Assembly (NCBI GenBank): GCA_032716605.1
Contig: CM064517.1
Span: 25,319,861 to 25,383,860 of the forward strand
Length of the DNA stretch: 64,000 nucleotides
Direction of reading: 5' to 3'
From: Paralithodes platypus
Lineage: Eukaryota; Arthropoda; Malacostraca; Decapoda; Lithodidae
Shown: positions 20,715 through 31,845 of the stretch, in pieces
Position numbering within the stretch: position 1 is the stretch's first letter
Layout: each line of letters starts with the position of its first letter
Translations under genes and position numbers: made by a program
The notes under the pieces: model-generated
The model's input: the letters and a program-made list of their open reading frames with translations, nothing else
Told to the model about the DNA's origin: nothing
Databases searched by the model: none

Positions 20715-20885
20715 TAGGAAGGATCTCTCGAACGCAAGGAATGAAACTAATCCGTGCTTCGATTTTGGCGAGCCTGAAATTTAGGAGGAATCGTCCTGGA
20801 AATATTTTTTACCAAAAAATGTACACATATAATATCTCGAGGGGGCGGGGATCTTGGAGGCATATTTTAAAGCTTCATTGAGGTC
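20715..20885. mobile_element. Family D fragment
   Basis: It shares the inner block TTTTACCAAAAAATGTACAC, a TCTCGAGGGGGCGGGGATCT segment and AAAGCTTCATTGAGGTCTA with full family D copies such as 31968-32325. The TTAA ends are missing. Confidence 0.55.
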
Positions 20886-20889
20886 TACG

Positions 20890-20915
20890 AAGCAAAAAAA
20901 AAAAAAAAATATATA

Positions 20916-20956
<41 letters not shown>

Positions 20957-21325
20957 TAATAATAATAAAAAATTACCGGTAATAGATAAATAATGAAAGG
21001 AAATATAAAATGTAAAAAAATCTTACTTTCCTTCTCTCCATTGTACTTTCTGTGGACACTGGCACTTCCGGTTGCGTCAAACTCTCTTTATTTCACTTTT
21101 AGACACTTTCTCCGGTTTTTATCTCTCTTACATGCGAGAATTTTGACTGGCACATTTTGTTTAGGATTTTTTTATTGGCGTTATTGTTTTTTTATTTGTT
21201 GTGATATTCCTCGTTCACTGTTTAGCTTTTGTTTTTATTTTATTTATTTATTTATTTCATTGTATTAATCTATTTATGTATTTATTACTCTTGTTACATG
21301 TTATTCGTTTTTTTTACTGTTTTAT

Positions 21326-21387
<62 letters not shown>

Positions 21388-21400
21388 TGTATATATAAAC
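20890..21400. repeat. AT-rich sequence with two (TA)n microsatellites
   Basis: TA runs lie at 20925-20953 and 21330-21387. No gene is visible; the frames at 20993-21268 and 21201-21398 are T-rich by composition. Confidence 0.85.
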
Positions 21401-21960
21401 AGTAGGCCTATGTGTTTGTATTGATATGAATTAGTTATGGCACCTCGATTAATATTAGTTTTCTTTCATCCTTATTTAAATTTCCAAATAATTAATTTCA
21501 AATTGCCAATTTATCATGATTTTGTGTAAACCGTATATAATGTTAAGTCGATATAATAAAAGCTAACATGATTTAAATTATTGGATAATATTTTATTTTT
21601 GTTTGATTCTCAAATATATTAAGTATAAACTAATTTAAATATTTTGTATTCTAGTAATTTATATTCTGCCTTATATGAATATTCAGCACCATGATGTCAA
21701 TTTTACCAATGAAATTGCATGCATCTACTTAAGTATAAATATATATATATATATATATTATATACACAATATTCTTAAATATGCAGTTTTATCGACAACC
21801 ACCACAAGGATGACCACAGATGTAGCTTTTATGGAAGATCCAATCATATACCAGTAATATTTAAGTACACACACACACACACACATTCAAATGCATGTAC
21901 TGTTAGCTGTATGGTTGGATAAAGTTTGGAACAGATAAAGGGTTTTGAATACATTATTGA
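21401..21960. other. AT-rich sequence upstream of a promoter
   Basis: A short (CA)n at 21868-21885 and an AT run at 21739-21760 are the only features. A CAGCACCATGATGTCAATTTT segment near 21685 resembles one end of a family E variant. Confidence 0.4.
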
Positions 21961-22078
21961 GAAAGAGAGGGAGGTGTGGGTGGGGTGAAGGGTGAAGTAG
22001 GGTGGGTGGGTGTGGGCGGGATATGAAAGCAGCGTGGGTGGTTGGGTGGGTTAGGGAGGGAGGGAGGGGGGCGGGATG
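21960..22078 (+). promoter_or_regulatory. G-run tract upstream of the secreted-protein gene
   Basis: Many GGG runs separated by 1-7 bases (for example GGGTGGGTGGGTGTGGGCGGG near 21999-22020 and GGGAGGGAGGGAGGGGGG near 22054) can form G-quadruplexes on the plus strand. They lie 160-280 bases before the inferred start site. A regulatory role is inference. Confidence 0.45.
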
Positions 22079-22138
22079 CCACGGTGCCTACAAGTAACTC
22101 TGCCCTCAACCAAGGAAAAATACCCTGACCTGAGGAAT

Positions 22139-22241
22139 GGGCGGGGTCTGGCTATAGTGGGCGGGGTGTGCAGTGTCCGAGGCCCCACCCACTCCACCCG
22201 GCCAGGTATATATATAGGGAGGGATGAGGGCGGCGCTCAGT
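22139..22241 (+). promoter_or_regulatory. Core promoter: two GC boxes, TATA box, TCAGT initiator
   Basis: Two GGGCGGGG boxes lie at 22139-22146 and 22159-22166, 20 bases apart, with a CCACCC element at about 22186-22199. TATATATATA at 22207-22216 sits 32 bases upstream of the A in TCAGT (22237-22241), which is the arthropod initiator motif. That spacing is the classic one for TATA-dependent start sites. The predicted transcription start is 22239. Confidence 0.68.
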
Positions 22242-22429
22242 GGCCGCCCAGATGGTGGTGTGGGAGGTGTTGTGATACTGTGTTACCTTAGGATGGCGCT
22301 CACCGTCCACCTCCTTTACCTCCACTACTACTGAGCTGCCCTGCTGTTAATGTACCGCCGCTGCTGCTACCACTGCTGCTGCCCTCTGCTGTTGTACCGC
22401 TATTATCTCCGCCACACGCTCCAGTTACC

Positions 22430-22474
22430 ATGAGTGCCGCCCTAGACCCTCTGGACCCCACGGGGATCTACTGA
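22430..22474 (+). promoter_or_regulatory. Upstream ORF in the 5' leader
   Basis: An ATG after CCAGTTACC opens a 14-codon frame (MSAALDPLDPTGIY) that closes at TGA, 45 bases before the main start. Four in-phase ATGs at 22480-22491 then open a second frame that overlaps the main start. Either could lower translation of the main frame, unless the leader is spliced. Confidence 0.4.
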
Positions 22475-22519
22475 GGGAGATGATGATGATGGTGTGTCAT
22501 CAGTCTGTTGGCCACCACC

Positions 22520-22757
22520 ATGGGCCCTACTCCAGCCCTACTACTGGCCGCCCTACCAGTCCTCACCACCGCCCTCCTCCCGAACCTCCCTCCTGACGAT
22601 GCCGTGGACGAGAACAACCTGCCGCAGGGGGCGTCGCTCCCGCTTTCCCTCCCGGAGGCTGTGGGACTCCTGCGGCGACTTGGGCACCACCAGGAGGGGG
22701 ATGGCGAGCCCGAAGCCAGGTTCATCGGTGTTACTGATGGAGGACTCTACCGCGGCG
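22520..22757 (+). CDS. Secreted-protein gene, exon 1 (signal peptide)
   Basis: I start at the ATG in CACCACCATGG, an excellent Kozak context. The first residues, MGPTPALLLAALPVLTTA, form a signal peptide, with cleavage probable around TTA-LLP. A Pro/Asp-rich stretch and then RFIGVTDGGLYRG follow. The exon ends with one base (G) of a split codon before GTCAGT, an acceptable though not perfect donor. Joined to exon 2 at 42459 this makes GAT and keeps the frame. If unspliced, the frame would stop at 22787-22789. GC content is far above the flanks and a full promoter lies upstream. The product is predicted to be secreted or luminal; its function is unknown. Confidence 0.7.
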
Positions 22758-22789
22758 GTCAGTTACACTATTTATTACACCTTCAGTAG

Positions 22790-22797
22790 TTGTAGTG

Positions 22798-22835
<38 letters not shown>

Positions 22836-22836
22836 T
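22790..22836. repeat. (TAG)n microsatellite
   Basis: About 13 TAG units lie at the start of the first intron. Confidence 0.9.
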
Positions 22837-23419
22837 ATTAGGTTCCTAATATTGTCTTATCACCATGTTTTAATTTTCTTATTCTCATTTTTTATTTGCC
22901 TTGTTCTCATAAAGTTCATAAACCATCATTTACTTGTTATCAATCTTTATTTGTCTTGCTCTCATAAACCATAATTTACTTGAGCTCATTCTTCAATTCA
23001 CTTCAGTACACCTTCAGTAGTGGATAACATTTTAATTCCTCTTATTATTCATCTCCCCCCCCCCCCACCATCGTCTTATTATGTATATCACGAAACCACA
23101 CACCAATCTGTCTTTCCCTCATCCTATGACTTCTACTGCTTCAAACTTCGTGTATCCAGAATATTTGACTCAAACGTATCTCGAGTTTAGCTCTGTCACT
23201 TTCAACTTCCAGGGAGACACTTGTTACAGGATCATAGGAAAAAAAGTAAAAATAAAAGAATCTCAGTGTTAAAATGTTGATACTTGCTTTAATTATTCAT
23301 CAAGCTTGTTATACCTCGCGGTCACATTATTTAATTTATCAAATTGTAATTTTTAAAAGGATGTTGTCTTTGATGGAAGGGATTCGAAACTAACTTTAAA
23401 ATTAAGTACAGTGTAAGGG
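22837..23419. other. Intronic sequence with no recognised feature
   Basis: This is AT-rich sequence with a partial internal duplication of CTTGTTCTCATAAA-type text (22900-22980). No gene is visible. Confidence 0.4.
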
Positions 23420-23720
23420 CTGTAGTTCATGGTGGGAGGGATTAGTTCATGGTGGGTGGGATTAGCTCATGGTGGGAGGGATTAGCTCTTGGTGGGAGGG
23501 ATTAGTTCATGATGGGAGAGATTAGCTTATGGTGGGAGGGATTAGCTCATGGTGGGAGGGATTAGTTCATGGTGGGAGGGATTAGTTCATGGTGGGAGGG
23601 ATTAGTTCATGGTGGGAGGGATTAGCTCATGGTGGGAGGAACTCTAGTTCATGGTGGGAGTGACTAGATTATGGTGGGAGTGACTAGATTATGGTGGGAG
23701 GGATTAGCTTATGGTGGGAT
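23420..23720. repeat. 20-bp minisatellite
   Basis: About 14 copies of TTAGTTCATGGTGGGAGGGA are present, with C/T and short indel variants, decaying at the right end. Confidence 0.93.
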
Positions 23721-24022
23721 AGATTCTAGATTATGATGGGATGGATTCTAGATACATGATTAGATTAAGTTAAGATACTCTAGCTCAAGATGGGAGGAAT
23801 TGAAGCTAATGATGAGAGGGATTCTAATATAGTTCATGATCAGATATAAGTGAGGAGGATCCATCTGGCTCATGTCGTAAGTGATTCTAGATACAGCTAA
23901 AAGATCACGTAAGAGCTGTGCCATATAAGAACCAGTACCTACGTCTTCTGCAGCATCCATTATGTTAGTGTCCTTTCTTACATACGCTCTACACTATTAA
24001 CATGCCTCTTTACCTTTGATTC

Positions 24023-24170
24023 TGGATGTAATTAGACGATTTTATGCCGTTTAAAAAAGGATCTATGTTACTCAGAGGGTATATTGAGATTGTATTTACC
24101 CCTTTGAGTCATAGTCATAAGAGACAGAAAATCGTCTAAAGGTAACCAGAATATGATGCAAATTACGTCT
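24023..24170. mobile_element. Family E variant
   Basis: It contains the ATTAGACGATTTTATGC block and, on the other side, GAAAATCGTCTAAAGGTAACCAGAATATGA, which are the two arms of the family E hairpin. The terminal TTAACCC sequence is not clear. Confidence 0.6.
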
Positions 24171-24289
24171 AGTCCAACGGTAGCTCAATGATACATAATC
24201 AAACAAATAATAATAATTGGCGTGAACTTATTTTAATAAACACAAATTATGTTTATGTGTAGTCTGTTGTCACACTGCATTACACGAGT

Positions 24290-24962
24290 TGTAAGGCGAT
24301 GTCACAGGAGCGCTTTTCCCGGCATTTTTTAAAGTGCTCCTTTCAGGCAATATTTCTTCAGCACCATGATGCCATTTGACCTTATATGCTGGCTAAAATT
24401 AGAGGATGTTATGCAGTTTAAGAAGGACCTATGTTACTAAGAGTGTTTAGTGTGATCTTGTTTACCCATTTGAGTCGAATAGGTAGATTACAAATGAAAG
24501 AAAGTCGTCTAATGGTAACCAGAATATGATGCAAATTACGTATTGGTGTTAACGTTGGTGTCGGGAACTAGACTAAAGGTAGAATACGTTTGGTGGCTTA
24601 ACCCTTTCTGTACCGTTGACGGTCCTTTTTTTATTGGATTTCAGTTACATTTAGACGATTTTATGAAGCTTAGCAATGCTATAGGGTAGCTAGAAGGATT
24701 AATTAAGTTATATGGTAGCCTTTTAATGGGTAGACGTCCTTCCTAAGCTGAATAAAATTGTCTAATAGTTACCAGAATATAATTAAGAAGACGTCACCGG
24801 TACGAAATGGGTTAAGACTGAATGGGTAGACGTCCTTCCTACGCTTAATAAAATAATCTAGTATGGGCTGAGACTATGCCTAATACAAGTTTAATTCCAA
24901 AGTTACCAGACGAAAATTGCTCCAAAATATTGCCAGAAAAAGGACTAGTGTGACCCCGACTG
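24290..24962. mobile_element. Family I MITE interrupted by family E copies
   Basis: The left end reads GGCGATGTCACAGGAGCGCTTTTC. The right end reads ATTGCCAGAAAAAGGACTAGTGTGACC, matching the ends of the intact family I copy at 28983-29200. Between them lie a family E variant (24359-24545) and a complete E copy (24598-24815). Confidence 0.5.
24598..24815. mobile_element. Family E palindromic MITE, complete
   Basis: It is bounded by TTAA at 24598-24601 and 24812-24815. The ends are TTAACCCTTTCTGTACCG and CGGTACGAAATGGGTTAA. The inner arms TTAGACGATTTTATGAAGCT and AGCTGAATAAAATTGTCTAA pair, so nearly the entire 218 bases can fold into one hairpin. Confidence 0.82.
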
Positions 24963-25054
24963 AGCGAGTAATGAGTCTCGTATTACAGTAACAACACCAT
25001 CACCTTCTGTTGTTGGTGTTGGTGTTGGTGTCTCTCTCTTCCTTGTTGTGTTCA

Positions 25055-25437
25055 CCTTTATTAGGGTGACGGGAGGTTGGTTTTGTCTGGACCTCATGTT
25101 CAGAACCATTAGTTTGGCGATTTTTAGACGTTCGCCTCTCTACTTTGTCGATTGGTAAGCTTTCGCCCCATATCTTTATCAATATCAAAACCTTTCGTGT
25201 CATTTAGGTGTCAATTTATTCCTGACGAGCGATAGCAAGTCTGTAATTTAGGATCCGGCCTTCGGCCAGGAAATTTTTCTACCGATAAATGTACACATTT
25301 ATCTCGAAGGGGGGTCTTGGGAGTATTTTTTAAAGCTTGATGGAGGTCTTGGGGGGAAACTAATATAAATATATACCGTAAATAAATACATAGACAAAAG
25401 AACAAACATATACAAACAACTCCAAATCTGCCCCTTA
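25055..25437. mobile_element. Family D MITE
   Basis: It contains the family blocks AGTTTGGCGATTTTTAGACG, CATTTAGGTGTCAATTTATT, GAGCGATAGCAAG, TTTTTCTACCGATAAATGTA and AGCTTGATGGAGGTCTTGG. The right end reads GCCCCTTACTA and the TTAA sites have decayed. Confidence 0.65.
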
Positions 25438-25545
25438 CTATAACCTTAGCCTTTATCGACCACTACACTCGGGGGATTCACTTTTACTCCGTGTCGTTAT
25501 AGATAGTCACTTCCGAGAGTTTTACCCCTTTTAGTCTTCTTCTCC

Positions 25546-25985
25546 TTAACCCTTTCATGATCGTGACGTGTTGTGGCTCTTTATTCTGGCTATCATTGGA
25601 CGATTTTATACATGTAGGAAGGATCGATGGGTATTAAAAGGGGTAAAGGGTATCTCAACTCACTGTATACACTCTGGATCTCCATGCATTATATTTATAT
25701 AATTTTGCATCTCCTTTAATAGTATCGCGTATTTATAGTTCTACCCCCCCCCCCCCATATGATAACCCCTTCGGCACAATGACGTCTATTTTACATTTTT
25801 ACATTATTTTCTGGTTAAACTTGGACGATTTTAAGCAGCTTAACAAGGCTCTATGTTACTCTGAGGGTTTATAGAGATCGTATATACCCCTTTCAGTCCT
25901 AGAGGGTGGAATATAAGCTAAACAACAACTCGTGTATTGGCAACCCGAATCAGACGAAAATGACGTCATGGTGCTGGAGGGGTAA
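25546..25985. mobile_element. Two family E elements (one truncated, one variant)
   Basis: 25546-25690 starts TTAACCCTTTCATGATCGTGACG and is cut short. 25766-25985 has paired ends ACCCCTTCGGCACAATGACGTC and GACGTCATGGTGCTGGAGGGGT, with the LTGGACGATTTTAAGCAG-type arm inside, so it is a distinct subfamily. Confidence 0.65.
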
Positions 25986-26284
25986 ATAAGTATATCCTCA
26001 TTCCTCGCCCCCTCTCTTTGTTTTGCTTCCACCTCTCCACATCTTTACTTTCACTTTCCATCCTTCCCCACCTTCCGTCTCTCCTCACTCCCTCTCTCTT
26101 CTTCTTCCTCTCCTTCTTCTTCTTCTCTCGCCTCTTCTTCTCCTTCTTCTACTCTCGCCTCTTCCTCATTCGCTTCCGCCTTATATAATAGATGGTAGTT
26201 TTGTTTTCGTCGGTTATGTTTGGGTTAGGCCTCATAAAACAAATTCGGATGTTGCGTGCGAATGTTGCTTTTACTGCTTTATAA

Positions 26285-26345
26285 GAACATAAACAGATTA
26301 GAGAAATGGAAATCTGCAGAAGGCCTCTTGGTGCATACGAGGCAG
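26285..26345 (-). repeat. Family H fragment (retroelement 3' end with ATGTTCTT tail)
   Basis: On the minus strand it reads GGGTCTGCCTCGTATGCACC, CTTCTGCAGATTTCC and then TTTATGTTCTTAT. A plus-strand copy lies at 50385-50460. Tails of this type are common on CR1/L2-like LINEs of arthropods. The body was not identified. Confidence 0.45.
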
Positions 26346-26820
26346 ACCCTTTCTATTTGCAATATCCTAAATTAGTAATGTTATATCTATGCGAATACAC
26401 ATGTTTTTCCTTGATCTTTTATGTGAGCTATTAACATAATTCTGACTACATACAAAATCACTAATTAAGGATAATTACTTGGTTTGAATTTATGTTTGTC
26501 GTTACTGAAATAAAACCAATACATGTCTGAAAATATAAATTGCCCCATGTCTTGGAGTGGTGGATTTAAACATGGAAAGAGGTATATATACCATACCCTT
26601 CCCCTCTACCTCATATACTCACTCACAAGTTAGTATATCCTCACATTCTAAGTTCATCCTCACCTCATCCTTCATTCACAAATCATCCTATATCCTCATG
26701 CCACACTCACACTCCTCCATACTCACTTGTTTATGATTTGTGTCTGTATTTGTTCGGAGTTATTATCTACATTCTTTCGTAACTATTCCTAACTCATTGT
26801 CTCACTCACAACAAAGTCAC
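26346..26820. other. Intronic sequence with no recognised feature
   Basis: This is AT-rich and then TCA-rich sequence. No gene is visible. Confidence 0.4.
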
Positions 26821-26825
26821 TCTCA

Positions 26826-26865
26826 CTCACTCTCCCTCTCTCTCTCACTCACGCACTCTCAATCT

Positions 26866-26919
<54 letters not shown>

Positions 26920-26975
26920 GTGGCATAAAGCAGGGAGTGGGAGAGAGAAGAGATGGGGTCAGGAGGAAAGGGGGT

Positions 26976-27018
<43 letters not shown>
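26826..27018. repeat. (CT)n and (GA)n microsatellites
   Basis: A CT run at 26868-26916 and a GA run at 26979-27018 face each other and could pair into a hairpin of about 40 bp. Confidence 0.93.
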
Positions 27019-27021
<3 letters not shown>

Positions 27022-27084
27022 GGGGGGGGGGCAAAGGTGTTATTGTGGCCGAGTCCAACAGATATGAATGGTAATGCGATAGAT

Positions 27085-27242
27085 AATGTAGATAAGTAAC
27101 ACCCCGTTCTCAACATTAATCATCCATTACACACCCCAATGTACCCGAATAAACTAATGAAAGAATATGGTCTTCCAGGGATTCGAACTCGGGACACCAC
27201 ACCCAGAACATATGCACCTAAACCATTACACCACCAACACAG
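27085..27242 (-). mobile_element. tRNA-derived SINE
   Basis: The minus strand reads GTTGGTGGTGTAATGGTTTA (A-box region), GAGTTCGAATCCC (B box), then a body matching 31760-31840 (CATTGGGGTGT, GATGATTAATGTTGAGAACG). It is the same family as 31685 and 49925. Confidence 0.78.
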
Positions 27243-27254
27243 TTCATACACGTT

Positions 27255-27345
27255 AAGATTAACCCTTTCAAGATACTCTAACGCATTTAATTTCGGTTTT
27301 CTGGCTATTACTAGACGATTTTATACAGATTAGGAAAGGTATATA
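27255..27345. mobile_element. Family E fragment
   Basis: Only the left arm remains: TTAACCCTTTCAAGATACTC and CTATTACTAGACGATTTTAT. Confidence 0.6.
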
Positions 27346-27606
27346 TTATTTGCACATTTTCTTATAGCTATACATATACCATTATGTTGATTGCTACATG
27401 AAATCGAGTCATTCTGAAATCCTTGCTTGTAAAATTGCATATGATGAACTGGTGCTTCCAAGTGACCCAAGCACTGCCTGATTCAAAGCACGACTTGGGA
27501 ACGCTGTGACTGATTAACATAGCCGGAATATTAAAGCATTATTAGCATGATAGGGGTACAAGTCTTCTCTCTCTTTAAACACACCTCAGTCTTGCTTTAT
27601 GTGCTA

Positions 27607-27615
<9 letters not shown>

Positions 27616-27672
<57 letters not shown>

Positions 27673-28205
27673 GAGAGAGAAGGAAAGACAATATGAAATA
27701 TTGTGTATATTTGCACTTGGTAAAGTGTGTGTGTGTGTGTGTACAAAGGAAAACAAGCAACAACAGATCATGCGACTCGTCGCGGTTACTTGCCCTCCAA
27801 AAGACTGCTGGTGTGTGTTTTTTTTTAGGGGGGGAGGGGGTTGTGGTATATTGATCATGTCCTACTCGGTATGTGTCCACGAATGTATGTGCGTATTTGC
27901 GTGTGTGTTTCGGTATGTATACATGCGTGTGTATGTGTAGGGAATGTGCTAGACTAACCATTTCTCCACTGGTTGTACTATGCAGGCTAAAAATAGAACA
28001 CAAGTTACGATACACCCTCCTCCTCCTCCTCTTCCTCCTCCTCCCAGGTTAGTGATCTGTGTGTGAGAGAGTGAGGACTTTAACTTGGCTGAGTGTGTGG
28101 CCATTGACTCTCTCTCTCTCTATCTATCTATCTATTTATCTAGCTATCTATCTGTTCGTCTATCTATCATTCAATCAATCTCTCTCTCTCTCTCTATCTA
28201 TCTAC

Positions 28206-28243
<38 letters not shown>

Positions 28244-28248
28244 GTCTG

Positions 28249-28322
<74 letters not shown>

Positions 28323-28625
28323 CATCCATATAACTGACCGTCACACATACATACACACGAAACTTTTAGCATATCAGGTATTCGTGGCATTTAAATTATT
28401 ATGCATTGCAATAGTTTTGAACACGTGACAATAGTGGACTGGGGATTGTTGTCAGAATAGAGAGAGAGAGAGAGAGGCAGATTTAATAGATGTAGTTTTA
28501 GAGGGAGAGAGAGAGAGAGAGATAGATAGACAGACAGGTAGAGAGAGAGAGAGAGCGTTACCCCTAGTGAGGTCATGGGAGGTGGTGTGGATGCGTGGCT
28601 GGTTGTCTCTCCAGGGTGTGTTTTG

Positions 28626-28682
<57 letters not shown>

Positions 28683-28800
28683 GCTCACACACACACACAC
28701 ACACTCACTCACTCACTCACTCACTCACTCACTCACTCACTCACTCTCACACACACACACTCACTCTCACACACACACACACTCTTTAAAACTACATCTA
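27616..28800. repeat. Compound microsatellites
   Basis: (GA)n lies at 27618-27685, (TCC)n at 28016-28043, (CTAT)n with (CT)n at 28108-28330, (GA)n at 28458-28555, and (CT)n, (CA)n, (CACT)n at 28630-28788. Open frames in this stretch (for example SLSLS and THTHT repeats) are compositional. Confidence 0.92.
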
Positions 28801-28982
28801 TTACATAATAGGCCTACTACTAATACCCTTGCCCCAAATATTGCCATATATGATATCACTTAAGGAGGTGTTCTTACCTGTACCCCCTTCTCCCTCATGC
28901 TTAGCCCCTTTCGTTCCATTAGTTTGATGCAGTTTTTAACCCCGTGCACTCCCTTGATTGACAGGGTTAGAGCGTGACCTTG

Positions 28983-29200
28983 TTAAGCCGGTATCACACG
29001 AGCGCTTTTTCACTCAACATTTATCCTCAACACTGGTCTGGCAGCTTATGAGGTCAACATTTACAATATTTCGGTCACCTAAAGTCATCTAACAACGGTC
29101 TAGTTTCCGATACCAGTGCAAGATAGTCCAGAAATGTTGCCAGAAAAATGTTGATCATCGAATGTTGACTATAAAAGCTCTCGTGTGATACCGGCTTTAA
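28983..29200. mobile_element. Family I MITE, complete
   Basis: Inverted ends GCCGGTATCACACGAGCGCT and its complement (AGCTCTCGTGTGATACCGGC at 29176-29195) are about 23 bases long. TTAA occurs at both edges (28983-28986 and 29197-29200, the latter offset by one base). Relatives are at 24290-24962 and 52890-53078. Confidence 0.8.
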
Positions 29201-29335
29201 AAGGACTTACCTGGCCATTTGCCATAAATCCCTTGACCGAGCTGCCCAAACTCTTGCCGTCTACCAATGGCACGGCGTGGGATCGAACTGCCAACCCTTC
29301 GATCAGCAGTCAGACGACCATACCACGGCCCGTTT
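29200..29335 (-). mobile_element. tRNA-derived SINE, relative of 1178
   Basis: The minus strand reads GGGCCGTGGTATGGTCGTCT, CTGCTGATCGAAGGGTTGGC, AGTTCGATCCC and CCATTGGTAGACGGC. This matches the head order of the SINE at 1178-1360 (CCGTGGCATAGTC, GCTGATCAAAGGGTCGG, ATTGGTAGATG). The RTE-like tail is absent here. Confidence 0.65.
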
Positions 29336-29699
29336 AGAGATTTTAAGACGTTTCACTCCATTATTATGGCGATAATGACGTTTCACCCAATTAAGAAAAT
29401 CGTCCCTCGGTCAGGGCAATATTCTATACAAATGTACAAATTTAGCTTGAAGGGGGGTCAGAATGGACATTTTATTTAGTTTGAAAGAAGTCTGGGAAGA
29501 CGATTTGTTAGCCTAGGAATCAAGCAAAAATACATTGCTCGAAAATGGCAAAAGCTAGCAGAATCCTCAATGCTAATTAAACCAAATATCGTAATAACCC
29601 AAAAGACCTCGGATCAGATAGTGTTAATGATTGCGGGTGACAATGAAGGGGATTATAATGTAGATTTTTATTTCTTATTCGTTCCTTTGCTGCATTTTA

Positions 29700-30200
29700 T
29701 CACGACCACAACCAGACCACCACCATTACTACCACTACGATCACAATTACTACTACTACTACTGCAGCTACTATAATACCACTATTACTACCACACCAAC
29801 TATAACTATTACAACTACTATCGCAGCGTCTACTCCCACAACTACTCTACTAACCAAACGACCACAACAACCACCACACCAACTGTTAGTACTACCACAA
29901 CTACTACCACATCAACTACTACCACACAAACCACGACAACTACCACACACTTACCACAACAACAACCCCAACTACCACCACTTCAACTAAAACTAATACC
30001 ACAACTACAACCACATCAACTATTACCACACAAACCACGACAACTACCACACACTCACCACAACAACAACCCCAACTACCACCACTTCAACTAAAACTAC
30101 TAGCACAACTACCACCACTCCAACTGCAACTACTACCACTCCAACTAAAACGACTACCACAACTACTACCACAATTACTACGACAACTACTACCACCACT
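29700..30200. repeat. (ACT/ACC/ACA)-rich triplet region
   Basis: Degenerate ACN triplets include a duplicated block of about 108 bases (29893-30000 against 30001-30108). One frame is Thr-rich, but no long open frame with a start or splice sites is seen. Confidence 0.8.
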
Positions 30201-30307
30201 AAAGGGACGGAAAGGTTCAACAAACTGGTTACTGAGATTTTTTTTTTTTTTTTTTTTAATCCCTTGGCCTCACAATATCTTTCTCGCTTCCGTGTGTATT
30301 ATTTATC

Positions 30308-30310
30308 CCA

Positions 30311-30391
<81 letters not shown>
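30308..30391. repeat. (CT)n microsatellite
   Basis: An uninterrupted CT run of about 80 bases. Confidence 0.97.
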
Positions 30392-30395
<4 letters not shown>

Positions 30396-30552
30396 TTACT
30401 GTTTATTTATTTATAACTTAATTACTAATGATTGGCTATGTACTGTAACTATATGTCTCCTTATTCTAACTCTATGAAGGTAACACTTGCACAGTTGACA
30501 ACATAAACACGGTACGGAGGAATATTTTCAACACCTGCCCTTCACTTAAGCT

Positions 30553-30995
30553 GAGAGAGAGAGAGAGAGAGAGGGAGGGGAGGGAGAGGGGAAGGAGAGA
30601 AGAAGGGAGGGGGGGGGGGGGGGGGGAGGGGAGAGGGAAGGGGTTTCAGAGGCAATTCACCCCTTCCCATTTACAGAACCTGTTTTAAAGGGAGGGGAGG
30701 GGGAGGTAAGGGGAGTGATGGATGGGAGGAGGGGAGGGAGGGGAGGAAGGCTTGGGGGATTGTGAGGGTAGGGGGTGAGGGGGGGAGGGGAGTGGGTACG
30801 GAGAGGTAGGAAGAGGAAGGGGATAGAGGGATGGGGGGGGGGGGGGGGATAGAGGGTTGTGACGGTAGGGAGAGGATGGGGTGAGAGGGAGGTAGGGGAA
30901 GGAAGCGAAGTTAGGGATGGGGAGGGAGGGGAGCAGACGAGGGGGAGAGGGAAAGAGGTAGGGGAACGGAAATGAATGAGAGAGAGAGAGAGAGA
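30553..30995. repeat. Polypurine G-rich tract
   Basis: GGGGAGGG-type sequence contains three long G runs (30610-30626, 30834-30848) and ends in (GA)n. It is strongly strand-asymmetric and could form G-quadruplex or triplex structures. Confidence 0.88.
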
Positions 30996-30999
30996 AAAG

Positions 31000-31680
31000 G
31001 AGAAAAAGAAGACTCACACAACAGTAATTAAATAAAAACAAATAATAATAATACAAATAAATAAATAAATATATAGTCGCTCCACGGACGAACCACTCCA
31101 ATATCTAATAATAACAATAATCGCTCTTGCTTACAATAGTCTCCAAGTTAAATAATAATTAAATCAAACATACCATTAAACACATCATTCGCTATTTCCT
31201 CATGGCATCAAACCATTCTGACCTTTCGTACAAGAGAGGTCATTCAATTGGTAAAACAAAACAAAAAAATCTAGAGGCAATTTGAATAGATCATAGAAAA
31301 GCTTCGTTTGGAAATGTTAATCTTAATACTGTATGCAATGTCCAATCGAATACATTTAGAAGTAGACAAATATTGTTAATGATATAAGCAAATCCAATTT
31401 AGAATTTAAAGGAGGAATGTCTATGATTGTCGTAACCTTTGAAGTGTTAGGGAATGTTTAGTAACACACACACTCACACACACACTCACACACACATATA
31501 TACTTTATATTGATGTTGATGTCACTTTTTTAACTTAAAAACAGTCAATCTAAGTATAGAACTGAAAATAAGAAATTAATTAGTCGGAATGCCTTTTTTT
31601 AAGAATAATTACTTGAAACGCATAAATATTACTACCGGTATTGACAAATATAATTCTGAAAAGAGTTGTAAACAATTGAT
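31000..31680. other. AT-rich intronic sequence with no recognised feature
   Basis: A short (CA)n lies near 31465-31500. No gene is visible. Confidence 0.4.
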
Positions 31681-31684
31681 ATTA

Positions 31685-31845
31685 ACTGTGTTGGTGGTGT
31701 AATGGTTTAGGTGCTTATATTCTGGGTGTGGCATCCCGAGTTCGAATCCCTGGAGGATCATAGGCTTTCATTAGTTTATTCAAGTACATTGGGGTTTGAA
31801 ATTGATGATTAATGTTAAGAACGAGGTGTTACTTATTAATGAATC
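31685..31845 (+). mobile_element. tRNA-derived SINE
   Basis: GTTGGTGGTGTAATGGTTTA (A-box region) and GAGTTCGAATCCC (B box) are followed by TTCATTAGTTTATTC, CATTGGGGTTTG and GATGATTAATGTTAAGAACG. It is nearly identical to the minus-strand copy at 27085-27242. Confidence 0.8.

Larger units (their letters stand above)
28862..29500. mobile_element. Family D MITE split by family I MITE and a SINE
   Basis: The D head (ACCCCCTTCTCCCTCATGCT, CCATTAGTTTGATG) lies at 28884-28930. D resumes at about 29336 (GAGATTTTAAGACGTTTCAC, TACAAATGTACAAATTTAGC, GAAGGGGGGTC). The DNA between is a family I MITE and a SINE. Confidence 0.6.

Noticed and set aside
19673..20881. 402-codon Ser/Leu/Pro-rich plus frame
   Set aside because: Polypyrimidine DNA lacks stops in all three frames. 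Two other long frames overlap it, and no domain is seen.
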